Under the pieces are notes generated by a model, which saw only the letters and a program-made list of their open reading frames with translations, was not told the origin of the DNA and did no database searches. 25,342 nucleotides of DNA, taken from assembly GCA_003427395.1 (NCBI GenBank), contig BFEA01000035.1, positions 2,879,868-2,905,209 of the forward strand, written 5' to 3'. The stretch is from Chara braunii (lineage: Eukaryota; Streptophyta; Charophyceae; Charales; Characeae). The position numbers were made by a program, and so were the translations under genes. Of the stretch, positions 9,536 to 18,247 are shown piece by piece (position 1 is the first letter of the stretch; every line of letters starts with the position of its first letter).

Positions 9536-10063
9536 GCGTCCTTTGACCCGGACGCGACGCCGGATTCAATGGCCGTCACGGCAGCCAAGGACCTTGAGCG
9601 TGCGCTTCTTTTAGCAAGCCCGTTCGGGTTCTGACGTGTCGGGGTGTTGACGGAACTCCCCTNCCCCGCCTGTCTTGAAGTACGGGCCAGGGAGGTCAAC
9701 ACGCGAGAGAGTGGTGGGGTCCGTGGCCGTGGCTTCCCTCGCTTCCCACTTGGATAGCGTTGATAGCCTGAAGTGGAAGGGAACAGTGGAGAGGCGCGCT
9801 GAGCACCCAGCAGGCCTTGTAAAACCCCTCCCACCTCGGCCTTCTAAGGGTTTTTTTTTTTTTTTTGTATATCTGCTGCTACTACCAAGATCTGCGCAAG
9901 AACCCACCTTACCTAGGCTCACGCCGCAAGCTTAGCAGCGGGGTCGGCGCCTTCCTATTCGTAGCAGCATCGGAGTAGCTGCGACGACTGAGGCCGGCCG
10001 CGGAGTGACAGCGGAGTAAACTGGGAGGCACAGTGGGGGAAGAGGCACAACAGCGAGGATCCG
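9536..10063. other. LSU rRNA-derived patchwork between the LTR and the inverted fragment
   Basis: No protein gene is seen. 9665-9735 (plus) resembles the LSU segment CCCGTCTTGAAACACGGACC followed by AAGGAG and GCGAGT. 9823-9897 (minus) resembles the segment around GCAGATCTTGGTGGTAG through GAAGGCCGAAGAGGGG, but a run of 16 A (T at 9851-9866) replaces its middle. The remainder is GC-rich and unassigned. One ambiguous base lies at 9663. Confidence 0.6.
9823..9897 (-). other. LSU rRNA fragment interrupted by A16
   Basis: On the minus strand, GCGCAGATCTTGGTAGTAGC and AGATATAC are followed by a homopolymer A run, then AGAAGGCCGAGGTGGGAGGG. This is the LSU segment also seen on the plus strand near 13042 and 24680. 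The A run sits where the rRNA should read roughly TCAAATGAGAA. Confidence 0.65.
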
Positions 10064-10165
10064 CAGATCGTTCGTCGGATCTGCGGGTGAAAAGATAAAC
10101 TTCATCGGGCTACTTACTAGCTGGTTCCCCTCGGAGTTTCCCCGACTATGCTCAGCCTGCGAGGT
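10064..10165 (+). other. LSU rRNA-like segment at the start of the inverted fragment
   Basis: GCAGATCGTTCGTCGGATCT, then ACTAGCTGGTTCCCCTCGG and AGTTTCCCC, follow the LSU rRNA block GCAAATCGTTCGTC ... TAGTAGCTGGTTCCCTCCG ... AAGTTTCCCTC. This copy retains more of the upstream rRNA part (ATCGTTCGTC) than the two LTRs do. Confidence 0.75.
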
Positions 10166-10559
10166 TGGGGGACCACTCGCAACGGCGGACAGGGGGGAGC
10201 TACGGAGAGCCAGACGGGCAACAGGGAAAGAGGACGGGCAAAACGCGCTGCTGAGTTCTATTGCGCGACACTAAGGCCGAGCGCTATGGTAGATGGATTG
10301 GGGGAGAAGATCGCGAAGTAGCGCACAACGCTAGCACTAAGGAAGAGGAGTTAATTTGGTTGGGAGGAGGCGCCGAATGCATGCGCAATGAGGTAGCAGA
10401 AGGCGGACAGAGGGAGCACGGCGGGTGCAGGGAGGAAAGAGAGGAAAGCATCGGCGGAAAGACAGGGGAGGAAATGGAATGAACCTGGGCGTTAAGTCGC
10501 ACCAGGTGCATTCAGAGTTAGATGAGAACGGAGATGGCAAAGTGAAGAGCCAGGGCGCA

Positions 10560-11130
10560 GGCAGAAAGGTGCAAGACGCTCGATTCTCAACGGAATCGAG
10601 CGAAGGAAAGACTTGTCCCGGCCTTTCGAGGCCGGGCGAACATGATGAGAGGGACAGAATGGTGAGAAGGTGAGTAAGTTAGTCAGTAGAGCAAAAAGGA
10701 GGAGCACAGTGAAGAGAGAGAGAGATGGGTATGGCAGACTAGAAAACGTATGGTTCGCTCGACCCTTGACGGAATCAGGCGAGCCAAGATTCGTTCCGGA
10801 GGTTTTAGGCCGGGGCAAACCTGATCGTGAAGTCGGCTTTGGAAGATAGTTAGTAGATGGAGAGGTTAGTAGAAAAGGTAGGGCGCCGAGCTATGGCGGA
10901 AAAGGGGAACGACGGGGAGGAGAAATCGAGGTACCACTCGATTCTTGATGGAATTGAGTGGGCTAAAGGTTAGAATAGAGGTTTGTGGCCGAGGCGATTT
11001 CGATGGTAGTGTTAGTTTTGGCAATAGGTTAGTGAGAAGAAAATTAGTAGGGAAGTAGGCTGCGCCTAGGGGGAAACTTGAATATGACAGTGAATACTTC
11101 CGCGTTTTAGCGGAAGATTCATTTTATTTT
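10560..11130. repeat. About 180-bp hairpin units (inverted fragment)
   Basis: CGCTCGATTC (10577-10586) pairs perfectly with 10593-10602. A weaker GCTCG/CGAGC hairpin lies at 10757-10783. CCACTCGATTC (10934-10944) pairs with 10951-10961 with one mismatch. CTTCCGC/GCGGAAG lies near 11098. An extra perfect stem, CCCGGCCT-TTCG-AGGCCGGG, lies at 10617-10636. Confidence 0.65.
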
Positions 11131-12330
11131 TCCCAGTTGTTTTGGTGGGGGAATGCTGCAGGCAGGCAGTGAAGGTGGAGACTTACCCGTTACCGGGTGC
11201 GTTGATCCTGTTGTTAACGGGAAATTCTCTCTCTCCATCCCGTGCAGGTGTACGACAGCTTGTGCACCTGACTGTGTTCTAGCAAAAGATTCATTCGATT
11301 ATACTTGTCGCATTTATGGCAGTTGCCGCAGGAAGATAGCGGAGGATAGACACTTACTTGTGGGCCGATGTGAGGCTCTTCCTGTCAAAAGCGAGCTAGT
11401 CTCGCTCTATCTCCCTATGGGCACGTTTGGAGGTGAGGAAGGCATAAGCGGGGGAGAGTGGGCTCACCTGCCCGAAACTGCGATCAGGACCTTACCTACA
11501 GAGGTTTGCGGTGTGGAGTGAACTGGAAACCAGTTGGGTAACCGCTATCCCCGTGACCATCAGGGTCAACTATGGTAGCTCAAGAGTCGCCCACAACTGT
11601 AAGTCTGAGAACTGAGGGGCTCAGCGAGGGTACGAGCCGCAGGCTTGGGGGGATACTCGCTGGCCGAGGGGCCGCCCATCTTGGAGAACGAAGCAGTGGG
11701 AGTTACAGCGATGTGTGTATGTGCCAAATTTAGGCTTATTTCTGCAGGTTCGGTGACTAACGCACCGGGCAGTGACTGAGGCGAGAGAGAGAGAGAGGAG
11801 GGAAGACCACAGGTTGCGTGGTGGGCAACAACCTTCGCTCTGGAGTTTTGACCATTGTGCTGCAGACTGCAAACCGCGCAGGTGGCTGAACCACTGCTCC
11901 TAGGAAACCATACCGTAGCCGCATTACCAAGGGAAATACAGATGTGTTCGTAAGCAAGAGCGGTATTGCTGCTATGCTTGACAGTAACGTAGCTGCTGGG
12001 TGCACGGTGTCGCCAGTGACAACGAATGATTACTACAGCTTAGGGGAGTGACTCGGCTCTACATAAGTGTTATTTCTGCAAACTTAGGGGAGCCAAAATT
12101 TGAGTGTGCTACTACGCGTAGCAGGCAGTTTGACGAAGTATGGGGGAGAGGTGCACTATTGCCAGGCGACGGTGCTATTCGAGATAGAGGTAGTGTGGAC
12201 AGAGTGGCATGATCATGCTTGTAAAGGGGGTTACCGTTGCAACTTGAAGCTTCGTCGGAAAGTCATTTGTTAGCAGTTTCACTGCGGTTTGACTTGAGTT
12301 TGGCCAAGTTGTTGAGCACTTAGGCCATCA

Positions 12331-12588
12331 TTGTGGGGCCCTCAGGCGATTGAAGGCATCAAGGCCCCCTCCTGGGAGTTGAGTCTGTCCCTCTCTTGTG
12401 TCTTGAGTGTCGGAAACCCCACTTGTTGTCTCTCTTACTCTAAGTCTAGTCCTGTTCTGAGGGCAAGGCAGCAGGCGGGATTGCAACCCGTAGGACCGCA
12501 ACAAGACTCTGTGGGGAGTCAACCCACCGATTGCGGAAGCTCTGCCGGAACTCAGGAGGAGTTCAAGAGGCAGGGAACTGAAAGGTAA
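12331..12588 (+). CDS. 85-codon ORF conserved in the LTR family (inverted copy)
   Basis: It has the same length and stop as 6760-7017 and 21708-21965 (both minus). The N-terminal 33 residues are diverged. From CLSYSKSSPVLR onward it is close to the LTR copies, with a near-identical tail (GPQQDSVGSQPTDCGSS ... RQGTER). In the last 37 codons I count three synonymous and three amino-acid changes against the left LTR. The frame has stayed open with no length change despite strong divergence elsewhere in this fragment. TAA again overlaps a GGTAAT splice-donor-like sequence. Function unknown. Confidence 0.35.
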   Translation: MWGPQAIEGIKAPSWELSLSLSCVLSVGNPTCCLSYSKSSPVLRARQQAGLQPVGPQQDSVGSQPTDCGSSAGTQEEFKRQGTER

Positions 12589-12705
12589 TCATTACTCTCC
12601 CTCTATAAACCCTATTATAACCCCTATAGTACACATTACAGATCACGGAGTCAAGTCCCGCAAGCCCAAACCAAGGAGACAGCAAACATAGTTGGGTACA
12701 GTCCC

Positions 12706-12785
12706 ACATCTGCGTGTCATTCTTGCGCAGGGGCCATGCTAGTCTTTTCTCTATCGTTCCAATTTTAACAGACGTCCCAAAGGAC
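12706..12785 (-). pseudogene. U6 snRNA-like pseudogene
   Basis: The minus strand starts GTCCTTTGGGAC (the 5' hairpin of U6). It then matches the most conserved U6 core: TTAAAATTGGAACGATAGAG, then ACTAGCATGGCCCCTGCGCA and AGAATGACACGCA. After about 80 nt the similarity stops; the usual U6 3' end and T-rich terminator are absent. No TATA element is seen about 30 bp upstream. It is therefore a 3'-truncated copy, probably a retropseudogene. It lies in the same orientation as the large element. Confidence 0.85.
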
Positions 12786-12913
12786 TGCCCGGTAGTCCGA
12801 GCCCCCAACTTACCATTTTGGGATTGACCGGTCCCGGGTAATTCAGAATTATGTTTCACAACCAAGTCCTCGGATTTTCAATCTCCTGCACACGACCTTA
12901 AACTCACGCGACA

Positions 12914-13135
12914 TGCCCCTACAGATGGATGGCACTGAAGTGCACAACCTATGTTCAGCCCTCGTGGCTATTCTGACTCTGCCACTAGTAGAAGGATGCA
13001 GGGCCTATTGTGCAGCATGCGGCGTGAACCCAGGTGAAACAGGTCCCGCTGCTGATCTTGGTGGTGGTAACAAATATCCAAATGAAACGTTGAAGACCGA
13101 AGTGGAGAAAGGTTCCATGTGCACGACTGTGCATT
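12914..13135 (+). other. LSU (25S) rRNA fragment
   Basis: ATGGATGGCACTGAAGTGCA and ACCTATGTTCAGCCCTCG (12923-12964) match the LSU block ATGGATGGCGCTGAAGCG ... ACCCATACCCGGCCGTCG. CTGATCTTGGTGGTGGTAAC, AAATATCCAAATGA and AGTGGAGAAAGGTTCCATGT (13047-13119) match the block GCAGATCTTGGTGGTAGTAG ... AAATATTCAAATGAGAAC ... GAGAAAGGTTCCATGTGAAC. The two are in the native order and roughly native spacing. It is diverged and has no flanking 18S or 5.8S. Confidence 0.85.
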
Positions 13136-13413
13136 CAACAACGCTGCGGACCCCCCTACAGTGCCCCGGGCCACTCCGCCTAGGCACAGTTTGCATCTTT
13201 CTGGCCCCAACCGGTATCCCCACACTCAAAACCCCTCTTTGCAGCTCGCTGGTGGCGGACATCTGCCCTGCAGCAGATCATGGTTGGCGGGTGGTAGACC
13301 TGCAAATGGTTCCCGCCACTCGATTTCTTCCGCCTCGTTGGCTACGCACTCACCAGTTGGCACATACGTCGACTCCTTGGCATGCGTTCTGGGCCAGGCA
13401 AAAATAGAGAGAC
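13136..13413. repeat. Linker shared with 24780-24940
   Basis: Between the LSU and U6 fragments lies sequence shared with the right flank. Landmarks are CCGCCTAGGCACAGTTTGCA (against CCGCCTAGACATAGGTCACC), CCACACTCAAAACCCCT (against CTACACTCAACCCCT) and GCAGATCATGGTTGGCGGG (against GCAGACCATGAGCGGCGGG). I do not recognise its origin. Confidence 0.55.
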
Positions 13414-13491
13414 TTTGTCATCCCCCGAAGTCAGTGGTTAAGCTAGCCTGCTCTGTATCATTCCAATTTTTTAACGAATGTCCCAAAGGAC
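13414..13491 (-). pseudogene. Second U6 snRNA-like pseudogene
   Basis: The minus strand starts GTCCTTTGGGACATTCGTTA and continues AAAATTGGAATGATACAGAG. A poorer match follows to the core (GGCTAGCTTAACCACTG against GATTAGCATGGCCCCTG), then GGGATGACA. It is more diverged than the copy at 12706-12785 but keeps the ATTCG and GATACAGAG features that the first copy has lost, so they are independent copies or old duplicates. The 5' ends lie 706 bp apart. Confidence 0.75.
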
Positions 13492-15139
13492 CCAGACCCG
13501 TATTTTTCAACAGTTTCGGGGTGCACGAGTTGTGCTACGACCACTGGTCCCCGCACACAACCCCGACATCAATATTGGTGTTGCGTTCCAGAAACAGGGA
13601 CCGGCAACTAAGAAAGATAAAAATAAAAATAAACTTAAAAATACGAACATTAGAGACCGCTGCTTTGGCGAGGGAGGCCCTTGGTGCCCCCTCTCGGTTC
13701 CGTCAACCGGGCCCATAGATGGGCCAACAACAAAACCAAGGGGGATAGCCCTGCCGGGCCCTCAACCCCCTGGCATCTTCAACCGCTCCAATGCTCCATC
13801 GCCGCCGGTCGCTGTCCTTGATCCCCGTACCTCGAGTCTGCTTTGAAAGTTTGTCATCGTAACCAATAATACTAGGCCCAAGGTTGACCTTAGAACTAGC
13901 GAACACCTATGTAAATGGGTACCATGTAGCAGACGGGTCCACTGAAGCATTCCAAAACCACACCCCGGTATGTCAACTAAGTCCACGATCGTCAACCTTC
14001 GGCGTCCATCGCGCGGAGGTCCCTGCACGCATTCTATTTTCTCTCGCATGCTCCAATCACCGCCCAGAAGCAACATTACTGCCTAATGACGTCTTCCGCA
14101 CGAGCGCACACGCACCATGGTCACTTCAACATAGAAAAAAACTCTTCCTAGTTTTAATCAAAAAAATCAAAAGTTTGTCGGCGGGAACGCAGACTCTATA
14201 GCATCAAAATAAGAATCATCATGCGCGCCTCAAATTTGCATGTCCACACACTCTTTGCTTTTAGTCAACCATTCAGTCACCGTGAACAAAACACAATTGC
14301 GACTCGCATGGCGCACTCGAATTTTAAACAAAACTTATTTTCTGTCACTTGCAAAAATCAGGGCGGACACCCTTGTAAGGGTATTCGCACCGACAACGTT
14401 TTCCTCACTTCATTGAACCCTCCCCGGTTCAAACACTCTTCATTTACCCTTTTTGGTCACTCTTTCATTATACATAGTTAAGACTTCCCTTCTCATATGT
14501 CAAATATAATAAATACAGAAAACCCCACAAATTCATCATGGTGAGAATGTCAATGACAACCAGAACATGCACGATTTTGCAACCCAGGGAAGAAGAAAAT
14601 CAGACTATCCCGAGTTCCCAAATCCTCACATGCCTCAAAATTATCACAAATTCAGGTCTCAACCAGAAACAAATGACCTCGTATACCATACTTTATGAGT
14701 CATAAAAGACTGATATACACAAAACAATCCCAAACGTTCCCGCAGAGATGATAGGGCGTCAGCGCACAACCGATTGAACTCCACAAGGCCTCTATTTGCA
14801 TTCATCCAAACCTAAAGTCGGCTTAGAGAGTGGATAGTCAAACCTAGAGCATACGCACAATCCCAAAAGGTAAGGATTCTCATACGAGATCAGAGATATA
14901 TACAAGATAAAATTTATGTCTCATAAAACTTGGAGACTAAGCTTAGAAACAAAGTAAGCAGATGGTTGTCTACTAATCTAACAATTGAGTCTCTCGCATT
15001 GTCATAGCCTTCCGAGTGGTTATTTATAAATCGTTAAGGAGTGTTGACATCATTCTTCCTTTCTCTTGCTATAGACGAGACAAGTAGATTGGTGATAGTT
15101 GTTGGGAGGAACCAAGCCATTGCCTAAAGCACAACGGTC
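13492..15139. other. Unclassified internal sequence, no pol genes
   Basis: This lies downstream of the Gag frame in transcriptional order, where protease, RT and integrase would be expected. I found no such motif and no long frame on the minus strand. The stretch near 13600-13650 (AAAGATAAAAATAAAAATAAAC) faintly resembles 3735-3755 of the LTR. A small CACCCTTGTAAGGGT hairpin near 14370 resembles ATGGAGGACATCCTCCAT at 592-609 in the truncated copy. It may be another decayed LTR fragment. Confidence 0.35.
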
Positions 15140-16255
15140 TCACCCCTTAACTCCTCTCTTCGCCATCTTACATCGATGAGGGGTATGGCCAGCTCTTCCA
15201 CAACAAGCACATACTATCTTTGACCACTGCCCTCGCCGCCTGCTACTTTTTCATCCTTTCCAACTTACAGTTGACGATGCATCCTTGTCATCACACCCCT
15301 TTTTAGGATCAGATACAACACGTGGTAGAGCCATGCCAACTTCTTCCCGAACCCGTCCCTCCTTTGTCCCCTTCTTGTTTGGGGCGTCAATCGTTCTCTC
15401 ACAGGTATGAGTTGCAACATTCCTCACTCTAACCTGCACCTTTGTTCTCTCAACACGTGACTCGCTTTTCTTCTCCTTACCCCACCTATGATTTCGTTTG
15501 ACGACCTTAGCGTCCTTCTGAAATCCACCTGTCATACCGTCACAGGCGCCTGCTGCAAGGTCATTTGGTCTTTTACCAAACTCACTCTTCTCATTATCTA
15601 ACGTCTCTTTTTTTTCCCTTGCTTCCCGCAGAGTATGACAGAGGTGTTGATCGAAATCGCCTTCTACAAAATTATCTCGTATTTTGTCTCATATCAGTCT
15701 TCCTTCAGTCTTACGGATCAAATCTCCCTGCTCTACATCTGTAAAGTTCATAAGGAAGACAAAACACTTGTCATATTCAGACAACGCCCACACCTTGCGG
15801 GATGCACGCTCGTACTCCATCAGGAAGTGCCCTACTGACACATAATTGTATCGATCTATCTTTTCAAGATCATCTTTGGTCAGTTGTTCTTTCCCTAGCC
15901 GGTATTTATTCCACATGTCATCATAAAACTTCCTCCATGATGACCCCGCTCTTCTAACCAACCAACTGACTTCCTCCTTCAAGCTTATATGAATATACAG
16001 TATGACCTCCTTTAGCATCTGCCCCTCATTCCATTCGCAGTGAGATGCTATCTGTCCAAACTTGTTAAGGAAGTCAGAAACATGATAGTCCTTGAAGAAG
16101 TCGATCTCAACCTTGGGTAGGTTATCTCGCTCCCAATCTCGCAGACCCAGCAGAGAGGCGAGCTCCTCGACCCCAATCTTCCCTTGAGAGTCTTCCATCT
16201 CGAGCTCCCTCGACCCCATCACCCGTTGAACAACAACGAACGTCGTTAGGGTCAA
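15140..16255 (-). pseudogene. Retrotransposon Gag with CCHC zinc knuckle, two in-frame stops
   Basis: This is one minus-strand frame of 371 codons plus a stop (TGA at 15140-15142), broken only by TGA at 15689-15691 and 15251-15253. Residues 1-188 resemble the helical capsid-type Gag domain of Gypsy elements: FLNKFGQIASHCEWNEGQML, an SWLVRRAGSSWRKFYDDM stretch and RYNYVSVGHFLMEYERASR. Next is a charged linker, then a basic Lys/Arg-rich segment (15251-15535). After the second stop comes CACCGRAGHTPHRC (15170-15211), an exact C-X2-C-X4-H-X4-C knuckle expected to bind the RNA genome. The true start may be a later Met (MGSRELEMEDSQG). No protease or RT follows. The frame is otherwise intact over 1.1 kb, so decay is recent or read-through is possible. 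The role is inferred from the family: particle assembly and RNA packaging. Confidence 0.8.
15170..15211 (-). other. CCHC zinc knuckle motif of Gag
   Basis: The translated minus strand reads CACCGRAGHTPHRC with exact C-X2-C-X4-H-X4-C spacing, followed by a basic tail KMAKRGVKG and a stop. Confidence 0.85.
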
Positions 16256-18229
16256 GACTCGAGAGGAGTTACGTATCTAAGTCACAAATAGAATATACCC
16301 TACTAGATAACCCCGACACTTATCATGAGGGCACACAAAAGAACCTATATTAGAACAATCGGCGATACCGAAGAGAGTCTTTAAACCAATATTCATATGA
16401 AATAAGACGTAAATATTCACAAATAAGTCTCTCAAATCATAACTCGGGCATTAACCACTTATGGTTTCTATTATCAAGAAAGGACACAATATACATGTGC
16501 CACATAGGTGGATATTCCAAACATGAATCCAAAATATAGTACAACCCATCTATTCACAACAGTAATGCAAAATTTGATAAGCACGAATTAATTACTAGGG
16601 TTGTAGTTGGAGAACACGTATGCTTCATAAATAACCAACATGAAGTCAGCTCAACTGTCAGTCATATAACAAGATAAAACCTCAACATATTTCATATTCT
16701 ATAAGGCAAAAATAATACTAGCAATGAGTAAATAACATGATACAATTGTCACCCCTTCAATTCTTAAGCGAAGCATATATTACAGAGGGACGGTGTAATC
16801 CTCATTAGATAACATCTTGACTCTTGAGCCTCGCTATAAAGATCAAGCCTCACCACAACCCTCTCTGATTTCAGCGCTTGCACCTCACCGAACCTAATCA
16901 TGGTCAGATTAACAACCTCATTCATACCTATTAAGACAACGAATAGCGAATTATCGCCCTTACAAATATGGTGGTCCTACTTAGTGCGAGACGAGCCTAG
17001 ATCGCTACTCCAGAACCGCTCTCAATAAGCAGTAGTTGTTCCACTTGGCCATCACAATTTTGGCAAAATAACAAGTCCCTTCCTCTCCTCTCAACAGATA
17101 ACGTAGTCACCCTCCTATCGTAGGAAAGGTAACAACACCTCACTAATGGACCAGGAACATAATTTCGACGTGGGTCTCACTATCATCCTTGAGACTGATA
17201 ACTGTTTCCTTAAGCCTTAACGAGGGAGTAATAATTTCATAATGCACTTCCACCAAGAGCAAATTATGCATGCTGACTAACTCCCTTGAGGAAGAACCAC
17301 CTTCAACAAAAAATTCGTCATCCCATTCACCTCTGGGCTTATGCCAGATGTGGGTTCAATGCAACATTTGTGTCATCTTGAAAGACAATCCATATATACT
17401 TCGTCAATCAGACATCAAGCAAAATACACAAAAACGTATACATGACAACGACCGACAAAAAACCGTCATCAAAACAACTATATACATATATATTACACAT
17501 ACTTAAAACATAAGCCTCTCTTCAGGTTAGCCACACTGCTAATCAAATAACCACTACTTCTTTAGCTTTATCGATAGCTACAACTAGACAATCTCCAAGT
17601 GACTCACACCATTGCCAACTGATACTATCAACGGGTCTAGGTACACAATACCTATCATACCATAATTCAATTTGAACTCAAGGAAATATTTTTGCAATCA
17701 AACCCCTTATTTCGCACTTATCGGTCACCCCGTCATCCATGTCGCTCATGTCTCAGAAGTCTCCTCTAAAGCGGCGTTTTAAGAACTAGGGGGAGACATC
17801 TCAACTTAACGTCTTTACCTCCCAAAGAAGGCTTCGCACATCACTCCCGTAATAAGTCACTAGCCTCGTAGCTCTGGCAATTATTAACTGAGCTTGCTTC
17901 GGTAGTGGATATACCCAACAATGCGGACGCTGCCTCAACTCAACCAAAGTCGCATCAGACATGCCACGTATCGCCCAATTATCAAAAGATACTTAGGATA
18001 GCAAGGTGCTCGCTAAGCCCACTATTATATGCGTCAGAGAACTTAAGTGAATAGCCAAACACTTTCTTCCTCAAGTAAACCGCACATATGCTTATAGTCA
18101 GCACTTCACGCTTAAACCACAATCTTAAGACATCCTTAGTAAGTCTAAAGAAAACTTCTCACTTTGCCTAGTTCTCAATTTCTCATACCCGGATGTCGTT
18201 CCCTTAGGGACAACGGCAGGCAACCGTTA
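16256..18229. other. Leader between primer-binding site and Gag
   Basis: About 2 kb lies between the primer-binding site and the Gag frame, AT-rich and without a convincing gene on either strand. Short open stretches are not conserved elsewhere in the window. By position it is the 5' untranslated leader, where packaging and dimerisation signals usually lie, but no specific signal is recognised. Confidence 0.45.
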
Positions 18230-18247
18230 TCCCTGGCAACAACGCCA
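18230..18247 (-). promoter_or_regulatory. Primer-binding site, tRNA-Asp type
   Basis: The minus strand reads TGGCGTTGTTGCCAGGGA, against the common plant Gypsy site TGGCGCCGTTGCCGGGGA (complementary to the 3' end of tRNA-Asp). It matches 15 of 18, and all three differences are C-to-T or G-to-A. It begins 2 nt after the repeat boundary at 18250, exactly where a minus-strand primer-binding site should be. This fixes the element's orientation and makes the right copy the 5' LTR. Confidence 0.75.

Larger units (their letters stand above)
10064..12650 (+). repeat. Inverted LTR fragment
   Basis: The plus strand here is collinear with the minus strand of 9535-6690. It has the same LSU rRNA-like start (10064-10165), the same approximately 180-bp hairpin units (10577, 10757, 10934 and a variant at about 11098), the same region around AAGCTTCGTC (12247), the same 85-codon ORF (12331-12588) and the following AACTGAAAGGTAA block. 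Divergence is much higher than between the two LTRs, so it is an older or distinct family member. It ends near 12650, about 55 bp short of a U6-like fragment. With the left LTR it forms a large imperfect inverted repeat. Confidence 0.65.

Noticed and set aside
10261-10818. Several open frames on both strands of the inverted fragment
   Set aside because: They are purine-rich, low-complexity sequence with no conserved frame in the homologous LTR segments.
13119-13718. 199-codon plus-strand open frame
   Set aside because: It runs through LSU rRNA-like, linker and antisense U6-like sequence; its product has no domain and the openness is incidental.
13492-15139. Search for protease, RT and integrase downstream of Gag
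   Set aside because: No DTG/DSG protease, YxDD RT or zinc-finger/DDE integrase motif was seen in the minus frames; the region is not coding.
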